Positions 8,661 through 16,308 of a DNA stretch of 37,812 bases are shown piece after piece. The DNA lies in NCBI RefSeq assembly GCF_000292245.2, contig NZ_ALPT02000040.1, positions 1-37,812 of the forward strand, read 5' to 3'. Position 1 is the first letter of the stretch, and each line of letters begins with the position of its first letter. The notes beneath the pieces are model-generated. The model was given only the letters and a program-made list of their open reading frames with translations. It ran no database searches and had not been told where the DNA came from. A program made the position numbers and the translations under genes. The DNA comes from Alkalihalobacillus alcalophilus ATCC 27647 = CGMCC 1.3604. GTDB taxonomy: Bacteria; Bacillota; Bacilli; Bacillales; Bacillaceae_D.

Positions 8661-8930
8661 TTACCAGCTAGATTTCTTCACACCAGGGATTTGCCCTTTA
8701 TGAGCAAGTTCTCTAAAAGCAATACGTGACATTTTGAACTTTCTTAAATACCCTCTTGGTCGACCCGTTATTTCACATCTGTTTTTCAACCTAGTAGGTG
8801 ATGAATCTCTTGGTAACTTACTCAAAGCCAGATAGTCGCCTTTTTCCTTTAACTCCTTACGAATTAAAGCATATTTTTCCACTTGTTCTTGGCGTTTCTT
8901 TTCTTTCACAACTTTTGATTTTTTAGCCAT
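8661..8930 (-). CDS. rpsN2: 30S ribosomal protein S14, zinc-independent paralogue
   Basis: An 89-residue S14. The body is recognisable (LSKLPRDSSPTRLKNRCEIT, then GRPRGYLRKFKMSRIAFREL, ending GVKKSSW). The CxxC...CxxC zinc ribbon of the 61-residue housekeeping form is missing. This is the C-minus version, equivalent to YhzA/RpsNB of B. subtilis, which replaces zinc-containing S14 when zinc is scarce and so frees zinc from ribosomes. The ribosome binding site is GGAAGGGAAG. Two near-perfect Zur boxes lie 50-180 bases upstream, as expected for this gene. It is the first gene of an operon with the unknown 114-residue protein and the CobW GTPase. Confidence 0.95.
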   Translation of the reverse strand: MAKKSKVVKEKKRQEQVEKYALIRKELKEKGDYLALSKLPRDSSPTRLKNRCEITGRPRGYLRKFKMSRIAFRELAHKGQIPGVKKSSW

Positions 8931-8979
8931 AATAGCTTCCCTTCCTTCATTTCATATATTTGTATGTTGAAATATGATT

Positions 8980-9000
8980 AAATCGTAATTATTACGATTT
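8980..9000. promoter_or_regulatory. Zur box 1
   Basis: A 21-bp palindrome made of half-sites AAATCGTAAT and ATTACGATTT around one central base. This equals the B. subtilis Zur consensus with no mismatch. It ends 50 bases upstream of the rpsN2 start and should repress the operon when zinc is sufficient. Confidence 0.93.
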
Positions 9001-9017
9001 AAATCACAAAAAAATTT

Positions 9018-9032
9018 TAGCCCTCTCGGCTA
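9018..9032 (-). terminator. Weak hairpin between Zur boxes
   Basis: On the minus strand TAGCC and GGCTA pair around a GAGAG loop, followed by AAAA and then T7. The short stem and the A spacer make it a weak terminator at best. It would lie in the leader of any transcript starting at Zur box 2. Confidence 0.3.
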
Positions 9033-9064
9033 TTACTCCTTCACAAATAATAAATAGATCAACT

Positions 9065-9085
9065 AAAACGTAACCATGACAATTA
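9065..9085. promoter_or_regulatory. Degenerate Zur-like site
   Basis: The sequence starting AAAACGTAAC matches the 21-bp Zur pattern at about 14-15 of 20 informative positions and lies two bases from Zur box 2. It may be a weak auxiliary site or chance similarity in AT-rich DNA. Confidence 0.3.
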
Positions 9086-9087
9086 TT

Positions 9088-9108
9088 AAATCGTAATGAT
9101 TACGTTTT
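9088..9108. promoter_or_regulatory. Zur box 2
   Basis: Half-sites AAATCGTAAT and ATTACGTTTT around one central base give one mismatch from the consensus. It lies 87 bases upstream of Zur box 1, about eight helical turns away. It may repress a second, upstream promoter of the same operon. Confidence 0.88.
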
Positions 9109-9180
9109 ATAATATATGACTCTTTCTCCTTTTGTCAACCTAGATTTTTTTCTGTAGATAATGTTCTTTAATAACAAAAC

Positions 9181-9220
9181 AAAAAAGTCGATTACCATAA
9201 AGCTAGTAATCGACTTTTCT
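9181..9220 (-). terminator. Terminator after the P1 peptidase gene
   Basis: AAAAGTCGATTAC at 9183-9195 pairs perfectly with GTAATCGACTTTT at 9206-9218 (13 bp, 10-base loop). On the minus strand it ends in TTTTTT. It closes the lrgAB-peptidase transcript and separates it from the Zur operon. Confidence 0.88.
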
Positions 9221-9246
9221 AGTTTAAAAATAGCTAGTTTCCTATT

Positions 9247-10313
9247 TCATTTATCGAGTGAAATACTAAACTCCTCGATCAAATCTTTTAATGCCGGCCG
9301 CATATTCCCATCTCGGCCAACAATAGACTCTGCTGTTATTAAAGAATTCAAAACAGCTTCTTCTGTCGCTTCCCCTACAGCTCTAAAGGCCAAATCGATA
9401 TCTTCCTCATGGATTTGAGGTATTAAAAGGCATTGTTCAGGCTTATTATGGGGAATTTTAGTCGCTGTGGAAAAACCGATAATAATCTCACCACTTCCCG
9501 TCGTAATAATCGAACCGGTTCGTGATAATCCTGTAACAGACCGTTTAATGATTCGGTTCAATTGTCTCTCTGAAACCGGAAGATCAGTCGCTACAATAAT
9601 CATGATCGAGCCTTTATCTGTTTGTTGATCGGATTGGTCAAGTGTATCCGTCAGTTGTTGACCAATCGCATTGCCATTTACTTGTAAATCACTTAATCTG
9701 CCAAAATTAGATAAAACTAAAACACCGAGCGTGTATTTTCCATGTTCCATTTCCATCATGCGCGAAGCTGAACCAATCCCACCTTTTAAAGAATAACAAA
9801 CCATTCCTGTACCCGCTCCAACGGTTCCTTCTTTAAAATCAAAGGAGGCATTTTCTATTGCTTGAAAAATATCGTCTGACTGTACAAACTTGGCTCTAAC
9901 GTCATTTAAGATCATATCGTTACATTCACCAATGACAGGGTTCACCGTTCCAGTCGTTCTCCCAATTTCAGGGTTTCTTTCTAACATATAATCAATTAGG
10001 GCATCTGCTGCTGTTGCCACATTTAAAGTATTCGTGAGAAGAATAGGTGTTTCTAACGTTCCTAATTCATTTAACTGTATTAACCCCATCGACTTTCCAA
10101 ATCCGTTAATCACATGGCTTGAGGCGACAAGCTTTTCATGAAAGGTATTTCTTTGATGTGGCAAATAGCTGTCACACCTGTTTGCTTATTGTCATTACTA
10201 AGTGTCACATGACCAACACTTACCCCTTCTACATCCGTAATGGCATTACGGTATCCAGGCTCCAGCTGTCCGATTTTGATACCGTAATCACGAATTTTTT
10301 TTTGATTATGCAT
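9247..10313 (-). pseudogene. P1-family aminopeptidase (DmpA/BapA-like), frameshifted
   Basis: A homologue of the DmpA/BapA L-aminopeptidase/D-esterase family, self-cleaving Ntn hydrolases. The N-terminal part (10313 down to about 10145) reads DVEGVSVGHVTLSNDNKQTG and TAICHIKEIPF. The rest, in another frame, reads HEKLVASSHVINGFGKSMGL, then LGTLETPILLTNTLNVATAA, and DKGSIMIIVATDLPVSERQL, where the GS serine matches the family's autocleavage nucleophile. The two parts join if one T is restored in the TTT before CATGAA, at about 10145. Without it translation ends at 10110. The start has AAAGGAGG at ideal distance. Read whole, it is about 355 residues, normal for the family. It may be truly broken or a sequencing indel. 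It follows lrgB closely, so it probably shares its transcript. Confidence 0.85.
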
Positions 10314-10351
10314 CGCTTGCCTCCTTTATGTTTAAGAAAGTTTTTAAGTTA

Positions 10352-11038
10352 TCAAATGAGCCAAATAAGAACGGGTGTAATAAACGCTCCCAATATCGCA
10401 CTAAATGTCATCGCAATCGAACTCATTGAAAGAGGAATCTCTCCATATTCTGTCGCTTTTGAAATACCTAATGCATGAGCAGTCGTTCCTAGAGCAATAC
10501 TCATTGCTTTACGATTGTTGATTCCAACCATCTCCATGATTTTCGGACCTAAGAGAATCCCTGAAAAACCGGCTACTAATACAAAAGCCGCTGTTAACGA
10601 TGGAATACCAGACAAAGAGTTGGAAATTTCCACTGCAACTGGAGCAGTGATCGATTTAGGAAGCATCGAAGCCATATAATGAGTTTCAACAGAAAAAAGT
10701 CGGGCTAAAATATACATAGAACCTATACTTATCATAAATCCACTAATAACCCCACCTACAATAAACCACTTATACTGTAAAACAATTTTTCTATTTTTAT
10801 ATAAAGGGTAGGCTAAGGCAACAATCGCTGGTTCTAGCAGCTTACTAAGCCACCTGCCACCTTCCATATAGGTTGAATACGGAATTCCAAATATTAATAA
10901 CAACATGAATAAAAGAACCGTTGTGGTTAACACAGGCATTAATAACGGATGAGGGTATTTTAAATAAAGACGACGCATGCCCCAAAAGGTAGCGAGTGTG
11001 AGCAAAATTATACTAAAAGAAATGAGAAAGTTAATCAC
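10352..11038 (-). CDS. lrgB: LrgB/CidB family membrane protein
   Basis: A 228-residue LrgB-family protein with about six to seven membrane helices. Family motifs include LLEPAIVALAYPLY, LPKSITAPVAVEIS, and GTTAHALGISKATEYGE near the C-terminus. With LrgA it forms a membrane system first described as murein-hydrolase control in Staphylococcus; the B. subtilis relative PftAB (YsbAB) takes up pyruvate. A GTG at 11050 is possible, but the GTG at 11038 has AGGTGGGG six bases upstream and gives an 8-base GTGATTAA overlap with the lrgA stop, typical of translational coupling. The pyruvate role here is inferred. No LytST genes are in the window. Confidence 0.88.
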   Translation of the reverse strand: MINFLISFSIILLTLATFWGMRRLYLKYPHPLLMPVLTTTVLLFMLLLIFGIPYSTYMEGGRWLSKLLEPAIVALAYPLYKNRKIVLQYKWFIVGGVISGFMISIGSMYILARLFSVETHYMASMLPKSITAPVAVEISNSLSGIPSLTAAFVLVAGFSGILLGPKIMEMVGINNRKAMSIALGTTAHALGISKATEYGEIPLSMSSIAMTFSAILGAFITPVLIWLI

Positions 11039-11414
11039 TCTCCACCCCACCTGCTTGTACTGCCCTTTTTTCTATCGACTGACAAATATGTCCAATAATA
11101 ATCATAGATACAAGCGTGCTCACTATAACGGAAAAAATCATCACCGCTCCAGCTAATGATAAAAGTTCTGGGTATTCTATAATCCCTAAATTAAATGGAA
11201 TAAGTAGAACAGGTAATAAAAATAAGAGAATAGCTGAGCCTTTACTAACAAATCGTTCAGGAACCACTCGAAAACTTAATAAGAGTAATAAGACAATAAA
11301 ACCAATGATACTGCCTGGAATCGGCAATGAAAACCACTCTTTAATCCACATTCCTAACACGGATAAAGCCATCAAAAACCCAATTTGTAAACTGACTTGT
11401 AATATGTACATCAT
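11031..11414 (-). CDS. lrgA: LrgA/CidA holin-like membrane protein
   Basis: A 127-residue CidA/LrgA protein with four membrane helices. The family hallmark SLPIPGSIIGFIVLLLLLSF is at about residues 29-48, followed by VVPERFVSKGSAILLFLLPV and a C-terminal helix pair. It works with LrgB in the membrane. Its initiation region is odd: the strong GAGGAGGGG (11437-11445) lies 22 bases from the ATG, and a small hairpin CTGTC/GACAG occupies most of that gap. An in-frame TGA directly precedes the start, so no longer form exists. The second ATG at 11411 could also serve. A terminator at 11467-11499 separates it from the small gene upstream, so it has its own promoter. Confidence 0.88.
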   Translation of the reverse strand: MMYILQVSLQIGFLMALSVLGMWIKEWFSLPIPGSIIGFIVLLLLLSFRVVPERFVSKGSAILLFLLPVLLIPFNLGIIEYPELLSLAGAVMIFSVIVSTLVSMIIIGHICQSIEKRAVQAGGVESD

Positions 11415-11417
11415 TCA

Positions 11418-11445
11418 CTGTCATCAAAGACAGAATCCCCTCCTC
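11418..11445 (-). promoter_or_regulatory. Distant ribosome binding site with intervening hairpin
   Basis: On the minus strand GAGGAGGGG is followed by four bases, a CTGTC-TTTGAT-GACAG stem-loop, three bases and the lrgA ATG. Folding the 16-base hairpin reduces the effective gap from 22 to about six bases, the normal spacing. Initiation may therefore depend on the hairpin forming. Confidence 0.45.
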
Positions 11446-11466
11446 ACTGATAGAACACTAGATTTC

Positions 11467-11499
11467 AAAAAAAGGATACCTCCCTATTTAGAGATATCC
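11467..11499 (-). terminator. Terminator after the small membrane protein gene
   Basis: On the minus strand GGATATCTC pairs with GAGGTATCC (one mismatch) around an 8-base loop and is followed by T7. It ends the nitrilase-MocR-small protein transcript before lrgA. Confidence 0.82.
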
Positions 11500-11532
11500 A
11501 ACTCTTAATGATTCATTTTACAATTTTTATCA

Positions 11533-11721
11533 TTAGCTTAAAAGCCAAAATGTAAGAATTGTAATCAGCGCAATCACTGGGATGAGAATAATATATAAAA
11601 TAAGTTGATTTGAAATGCTCTTTTTTTGAGAATAACTTGTGTCTTCTTGTTTAGTCACAAGTAAAGTAATAACAAGTCCAACAACACACACAATCGCGGC
11701 AAAAATAATTAAAAATGTCAT
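11533..11721 (-). CDS. Small two-helix membrane protein
   Basis: A 62-residue protein with two membrane helices: residues 2-22 (TFLIIFAAIVCVVGLVITLL) and about 40-61. They are joined by a polar loop, KQEDTSYSQKKSISNQ. It starts nine bases after the MocR-type regulator's stop, with GGAGAT 4-5 bases before the ATG, so it is co-transcribed with that gene and ends at the following terminator. No family was recognised. Its position suggests an accessory membrane role in the same pathway, which is inference only. Confidence 0.62.
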   Translation of the reverse strand: MTFLIIFAAIVCVVGLVITLLVTKQEDTSYSQKKSISNQLILYIILIPVIALITILTFWLLS

Positions 11722-11730
11722 GTTTATCTC

Positions 11731-13194
11731 CTATTTTCTATTCGTTTGCTTGTATTCATATTCTAACCTTTTAATTGTCTCAGAAAACCTATAGATGCCT
11801 TCGCTAATCCTACCTAAGTCTTCCCTCCCGTATGTAAAACGTACATAGCTCTCTTCCATATTTCCTAATATTTTGCCGGGAACAAAAGCGACACCATTTT
11901 TTATCGATTCTTCAATCAGTTTATTTTCATTCATCCGCTGATTCAGTTTACACCATAAATGAATGCCACCTTCAGGTAAGTGATAAGATATTTTGTCAGC
12001 TAGAAAATTCCTTAAACTGACGTCAAGTTCATCCCTTCTTTGAGAAAGTTCAACACGGAGACTTTTTATATGCTCCTCAATATAAGTAGAATTTAAGAAC
12101 GTTTTGGCGACCCATTGCGGGAAAATACTATGACCAAAATCAATTTGTTGTTTCGCATCAGCAAGACGCTGAATGACCGCTTGAGGTCCAATCACCCAAC
12201 CAATTCTAAGCCCAGACGAGACAACCTTAGATAATGAGCTGATATAAAGGACATTTCCATCTTTATCTAAGGATTTTAAGGCTGGGTTCATTTTTCCGCT
12301 ATAGGAAGTAATTCCATATGGGTCATCTTCAATAATCGGAATGCCTAATTCTGATGATAAGGCTAAGAAACGTTCTCTCCTTACCGTGCTTAAAGAAGTC
12401 CCGGTTGGGTTTTGGTAACTTGGATTCAAAAAGACCATCCGTATACGGTGTTTTTTATGTAAAGAAATCAGCTCCTCTGGATTTGCCCCCTGCTCATCTA
12501 CTGATAATAAATACGTTCGAATCCCGGCTGTTTTAAAAAGGGGAAGTGAATAACTATACGATGGATTTTCAATCGCAATCGCATCACCTGGTTTTAACAA
12601 ACATTCAACGATTAAGTGAATCGCCTGTTGGGCACCAGATGTAATGAGAATCGATTCTGAATCCGTTTTAATGCAACGATATTTATGAACAAATGACGCC
12701 AATGCTTCTCTTAATTCTTCATTGCCTTGCGGATGATCGTAACCAAGGTTTTCAGAAAAAGGTTGAGTAGAGATAATTTCTCGAATCGCTTCAGTTGGCA
12801 TTAAATGAGGTGAAAGTTCTCCACTCGCTAAATTGACTATATTTGGTTCTTGAGTAATCGTCCTGATTTTTTGAACCATTGGGATATTCGGTAAAAAAGA
12901 ACCATCTTCCACATAACGACCCCAGTTAGGAATTCTTTTATGAGATATGCCCCATATATTTGAACTTACCTTGGTTCCACTACCTTTCACCCGTTCAACA
13001 ATACCCAATGCTTCTAACTCTTCATAAGCCGATTTGATCGTGCTACGATTCACTTGCAATTGAGTGGCCAGCGTCCGTTCTGAAGGTAACATTTCATTGG
13101 CTGGATAAACCCCTTTTGAAATCATTTCTTCAAAATAGGATGATATTTGTTTATAAATAGGTTTCGATAACATCCGATCTGGTTTCCAATCCAT
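11731..13194 (-). CDS. MocR/PdxR-type transcriptional regulator (GntR plus aminotransferase domain)
   Basis: A 487-residue chimaeric regulator. Residues 10-80 are a GntR winged helix (LPSERTLATQLQVNRSTIKS, then AYEELEALGIVERVKGSGT). Residues 110-470 are a class I aminotransferase fold: NPSYQNPTGTSLS at about 257-269, DDPYG carrying the PLP-contacting Asp/Tyr at about 292-296, and YISSLSKVVSSGLRIGW with the PLP-binding Lys at about 321-322. Such proteins (GabR, PdxR, MocR) sense PLP or amino compounds and bind direct repeats. It lies 15 bases downstream of the nitrilase gene on the same strand, unlike the usual divergent arrangement. A 10-bp direct repeat lies upstream of the nitrilase. Its ligand is unknown. 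Confidence 0.9.
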   Translation of the reverse strand: MDWKPDRMLSKPIYKQISSYFEEMISKGVYPANEMLPSERTLATQLQVNRSTIKSAYEELEALGIVERVKGSGTKVSSNIWGISHKRIPNWGRYVEDGSFLPNIPMVQKIRTITQEPNIVNLASGELSPHLMPTEAIREIISTQPFSENLGYDHPQGNEELREALASFVHKYRCIKTDSESILITSGAQQAIHLIVECLLKPGDAIAIENPSYSYSLPLFKTAGIRTYLLSVDEQGANPEELISLHKKHRIRMVFLNPSYQNPTGTSLSTVRRERFLALSSELGIPIIEDDPYGITSYSGKMNPALKSLDKDGNVLYISSLSKVVSSGLRIGWVIGPQAVIQRLADAKQQIDFGHSIFPQWVAKTFLNSTYIEEHIKSLRVELSQRRDELDVSLRNFLADKISYHLPEGGIHLWCKLNQRMNENKLIEESIKNGVAFVPGKILGNMEESYVRFTYGREDLGRISEGIYRFSETIKRLEYEYKQTNRK

Positions 13195-13209
13195 TTCAAT
13201 CCCCCGTTT

Positions 13210-14157
13210 TTAAGGCCTAATCCAGTTAACAGATTCTTGTCGTTTTTCATTGACAACAAGTGTGAACACATCAGGCCTAGAATAATGGCCAGTTCCATCA
13301 AAATCAAGCTGACTTTTCCCAATTTCATCTAAAGAAATATCCGCGATCATCATTTCTTCTTTACCAAAAACGGGTTCTACAAGATAATCCCCATTTGGGC
13401 CTACAATAGCACTGCCGCCTCTGCTCATTACTTCAGGGCAATCATTTAATTCATGATAACAAACTAAATCAGTTGGATACATATCTTTCGTCACATACTG
13501 GTTACAAGCTAAAACAAAACATCTCCCTTCTGCCGCAATATGACGGATCGTCGCTTGCCAAAGTTCACGAGAATCAGCTGTTGGTGTAATTAAAAGTTGG
13601 ACGCCTTTTTGATACATGGCTGTCCTTGCGAGCGGCATATAATTCTCCCAACATATTAAAGCGCCAATTTTTCCATAAGGCGTTTCGAATACAGGAAGTG
13701 TACTCCCATCTCCTTCTCCCCAAACAATTCTTTCTGCCCCAGTAGGTTTTAACTTTCTATGTTTACCAAGAAGTGTGCCATCAGGACCAAAAAATAACAC
13801 AGTACAATATAAGGTACCATTACTCCGCTCGGTCACTCCCATTATCAAATAAACACCTGCCTTTTTCGCTGCATCCCCTAAAAGGCGTGTTTCATCACTC
13901 GGAACAACAATAGAGTTATTTAAATAGCGTAGCCAATCTTCTCTTCCTTCTGCTGAACGACTGCCAATCTTTGTACCAAAGCTAAGCCCACGCGGATAAG
14001 CAGGGATAAAAGATTCAGGAAAAATAACAATCTTTGCTCCTTTTTCGCTTGCTTCTTTTATTAAGCTGATCGCTTTATTAATACTTCCATGTAAATCAAA
14101 AATAACAGAAGCTGCTTGTATAACAGCAACTCTTCCTTTAGAGTGGATGTCGACCAT
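13210..14157 (-). CDS. Nitrilase
   Basis: A 315-residue carbon-nitrogen hydrolase of the true nitrilase branch, which converts an organic nitrile to the carboxylic acid and ammonia. The Glu-Lys-Cys triad is visible: Glu in IFPESFIPAYPRGLSFG at about residue 48, Lys in GKHRKLKPTGAERIVWGEGD at about 130, and the nucleophile in GALICWENYMPLARTAMYQ at about 164-170. The PRGLSFG and RKLKPTGAERIVWG stretches are typical of nitrilases rather than amidases or cyanide hydratases. The length is normal. The start has GAGGTGAT before the ATG. It heads the nitrilase-MocR-small protein operon, which suggests the regulator controls nitrile use or detoxification. Confidence 0.9.
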   Translation of the reverse strand: MVDIHSKGRVAVIQAASVIFDLHGSINKAISLIKEASEKGAKIVIFPESFIPAYPRGLSFGTKIGSRSAEGREDWLRYLNNSIVVPSDETRLLGDAAKKAGVYLIMGVTERSNGTLYCTVLFFGPDGTLLGKHRKLKPTGAERIVWGEGDGSTLPVFETPYGKIGALICWENYMPLARTAMYQKGVQLLITPTADSRELWQATIRHIAAEGRCFVLACNQYVTKDMYPTDLVCYHELNDCPEVMSRGGSAIVGPNGDYLVEPVFGKEEMMIADISLDEIGKSQLDFDGTGHYSRPDVFTLVVNEKRQESVNWIRP

Positions 14158-14177
14158 GCTATCACCTCAATTATGAT

Positions 14178-14190
14178 TAAGCAGTGCTTA
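14178..14190. repeat. 13-bp palindrome in the nitrilase leader
   Basis: TAAGCA and TGCTTA are separated by one G. The palindrome lies 20 bases upstream of the nitrilase start, between the ribosome binding site and the probable promoter. It could be an operator. No binding protein can be assigned. Confidence 0.35.
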
Positions 14191-14223
14191 CCATTAGTAT
14201 ACAAGGTAAACAATGATAAAAAA

Positions 14224-14257
14224 CCATCCACTTATACTATATTTATCCCATCCACTT
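14224..14257. promoter_or_regulatory. Direct repeats, candidate MocR operator
   Basis: CCATCCACTT occurs at 14224-14233 and again at 14248-14257, 24 bases apart start to start and on the same face of the helix. The AT-rich spacer contains TATAGTATAAG on the minus strand. MocR-family regulators bind direct repeats over their target promoter, and the MocR gene is the second gene of this operon. Confidence 0.55.
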
Positions 14258-14291
14258 GAGTGTGAACAAAAAATTGCTCAAATTAGATCAT

Positions 14292-14317
14292 AAAAAAGCT
14301 CTTACTTAAGAGCTCTT
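14292..14317 (-). terminator. Terminator after threonine aldolase
   Basis: AGCTCTTA and TAAGAGCT pair around a two-base CT gap (a tight loop, so the inner pairs probably open) and are followed on the minus strand by TTTTTTA. It lies 15 bases past the ltaE stop. Confidence 0.75.
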
Positions 14318-14329
14318 CATTAGGGTTGA

Positions 14330-15352
14330 CTACCTATCAAGTACGACTTGTTGAATTTTCAGCAATGCCGTATTGATATCCTCTGAACTAATATCCTTAT
14401 GAGTCACAAATCGAATTTTATTTGCTCCAAACTGTCCTGCCCGGATGCCTTTGCCTTTTAATTTTTCTAAAAAAGCAGGTATGTTGTTACTCTTAAGACT
14501 TATTAAAACGATATTTGTATCCACCTTATTTTCTAAGGAAATGCCTTCAATATTTTGTAAGCCTTCTGCTAACAACTGAGCATGTTCATGGTCTATCTGG
14601 AGTCGCTCAACGTTTTCATTTAGAGCAATCAAACTAGGAGCAGCTAATACCCCGACTTGCCTTAATCCACCACCAAGTCGTTTCCGCCATCTCCTTGCCT
14701 CTGCAATGAAATCTAATGAACCAGCGATAATCGATCCTACCGGTGCACCTAATCCTTTCGATAAGCAAAATTGAACCGTATCTGTATAATGAGCAAAATC
14801 TTTAACCGGAATTCCTGAAGCAACGGAAGCATTAAATAATCTCGCCCCGTCTAAATGAACGTTAATTCTGTTCGACTCGGCCAATGTATAAATTTCTTTC
14901 ATATTTTCAAGTGGAATGATGGCTCCACCTGCTTTATTATGTGTGTTCTCTAAACAAATCAGGCTTGTTTTCGGTTCATGAATGTCATCACTTCTAATCT
15001 CATTCCGAACGTCCTCAATATTTAGAGCCCCTCGTTCACCTGTCAATGTTTGAAGTTGAACACCTGCGAATGCTGACATCGCTGCTCCTTCGTAAAGAAA
15101 GATATGTGATTGAGCTTCTAATATCACTTCTTCTCCTGGCTTACAATGAACCAAACCAGCAATTTGATTTCCTTGGGTACCACTCGTCACAAATAATGCA
15201 GCTTCTTTTCCTAAAAGGTCTGCTGCTCTTTCTTCTAACTCCTTTACTGTAGGATCTTCTTGATAAACATCATCTCCTACTTCTGCCTCATACATTGCTT
15301 TTCTCATCTTTTCATCCGGCTTTGTCACCGTATCACTTCTTAAATCGATCAT
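14330..15352 (-). CDS. ltaE: Low-specificity L-threonine aldolase
   Basis: A PLP enzyme that splits L-threonine or L-allo-threonine into glycine and acetaldehyde, 340 residues from the ATG at 15352. The N-terminus MIDLRSDTVTKPDEKMRKAM and the VGDDVYQEDPTVKELE segment are family signatures. ALFVTSGTQGNQIAG at about 57-71 binds the PLP phosphate, HLDGARLFNA at about 165-174 carries the PLP-contacting Asp and Arg, and FCLSKGLGAPVGS at about 194-206 contains the Schiff-base lysine. The frame is open to 15385, but AGGAGG lies six bases before the ATG at 15352, which gives the conserved family start. It is transcribed alone, divergently from the HAD phosphatase. Confidence 0.93.
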   Translation of the reverse strand: MIDLRSDTVTKPDEKMRKAMYEAEVGDDVYQEDPTVKELEERAADLLGKEAALFVTSGTQGNQIAGLVHCKPGEEVILEAQSHIFLYEGAAMSAFAGVQLQTLTGERGALNIEDVRNEIRSDDIHEPKTSLICLENTHNKAGGAIIPLENMKEIYTLAESNRINVHLDGARLFNASVASGIPVKDFAHYTDTVQFCLSKGLGAPVGSIIAGSLDFIAEARRWRKRLGGGLRQVGVLAAPSLIALNENVERLQIDHEHAQLLAEGLQNIEGISLENKVDTNIVLISLKSNNIPAFLEKLKGKGIRAGQFGANKIRFVTHKDISSEDINTALLKIQQVVLDR

Positions 15353-15641
15353 TTCTGGCCTCCTCAATACGAGATATTCGCACATTATTTAAATGATACA
15401 AATATGAATTTATTCTACTATTATATTTCAATGATCCGTTTACTTAAAGGAAAACGAACAAAGAGTTAGTAAGGCAATGTGAAGTCTCAACTGATTTAGA
15501 GTTACTTCCCTCAAAAACAGGCGTTAGTCTTTATACACATAAAACCTCTCCATTCTACTCATATTACTAATGACAAAAAGTCCAACTCTATGTTTTAGAA
15601 ATTTGAGCAACATCAAAACAAATTCAAAAGTGGGTGTTCAG

Positions 15642-16187
15642 ATGAGGCAAGCTGTTTTTTTAGATCGTGATGGCGTTATAAATGAGGTGCTAACGAAAAG
15701 AGTAAAATTCGTCAATACTCCAGTTGATTTTCTATTACTGGATGGTGTTGGAGAGTCCATTCGGGTACTAAACGAGGCTGGTTTTCTTGTCTTTATAGTA
15801 ACAAATCAAGGAGGCGTTGGGCTTGGATATATGAAAGAGGTTATGCTCCAAAAGATTCATAAAAAAATGATAGAGGATTTAGCCACATTTGGTGCCTCAG
15901 TAGATGACATTGCCTATTGTCCTCATAAACCTGATGAAGGCTGCCCTTGCCGTAAACCTGAAGCCCAAATGTTAGTGGAATTGGCTCAAAAGCATCAAGT
16001 GGATTTACACTCAAGTGTGATGGTTGGGGATCGCAAACCAGACATACAAGCGGGTCAAAGTGCTGGCAGCAAAACAGTATTAGTGAACCGACGTAGTAAA
16101 GATACCTATGACGCAGATGCCGTCTTTGATAATTTACAGGCTGCACTTCCATGGATTCTTCAAATGAAAAAAAGCACCAGCCAATGA
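15642..16187 (+). CDS. HAD-IIIA phosphatase, GmhB/HisB-N type
   Basis: A 181-residue HAD-superfamily phosphatase. The nucleophile motif is FLDRDGVINE at about residues 6-15, motif II is FIVTNQGGVG at about 53-62, a zinc-loop is CPHKPDEGCPCRKP at about 93-106, and motif IV is MVGDRKPDIQAGQSAGSKT at about 127-145. The CxHx(n)CxC loop and overall sequence are those of D-glycero-D-manno-heptose 1,7-bisphosphate phosphatase and the HisB phosphatase domain. In a Gram-positive without LPS the substrate may be a nucleotide-linked heptose precursor or another sugar phosphate. The frame is open from 15570, but the family starts at MRQAVFLDRDG, and the ATG at 15642 has a modest GTGGGTG upstream. Divergent to ltaE. 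Confidence 0.85.
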   Translation: MRQAVFLDRDGVINEVLTKRVKFVNTPVDFLLLDGVGESIRVLNEAGFLVFIVTNQGGVGLGYMKEVMLQKIHKKMIEDLATFGASVDDIAYCPHKPDEGCPCRKPEAQMLVELAQKHQVDLHSSVMVGDRKPDIQAGQSAGSKTVLVNRRSKDTYDADAVFDNLQAALPWILQMKKSTSQ

Positions 16188-16308
16188 GCAAACCGCTATA
16201 AGCATACCTATATCTCAGAAGCAGAACGACTAAGCTTGCCCGACTAGTTACATAAATAGGGGGCCCTACCAACAACCTGCTTAGTGTTGGCCCTCAATAA
16301 ATTCAAGT
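16188..16308. repeat. Intergenic dispersed-repeat copy with hairpin
   Basis: The segment 16248-16274 matches 32058-32083 in the opposite orientation, with one extra G as the only indel and one substitution. It also contains a CCAACA/TGTTGG stem (16268-16290 region) flanked by GGGCC blocks, which could stop transcription of the converging HAD and gerAC genes. No gene was seen here. Confidence 0.45.

Noticed and set aside
9247..10313. Programmed ribosomal frameshift in the P1 peptidase
   Set aside because: No slippery heptamer plus stimulatory structure was seen, and the family is not known to use one. A mutation or read error is simpler.
15841..16275. Minus-strand open frame of 144 codons
   Set aside because: Covers most of the HAD phosphatase in antisense; its upstream part is the intergenic repeat.
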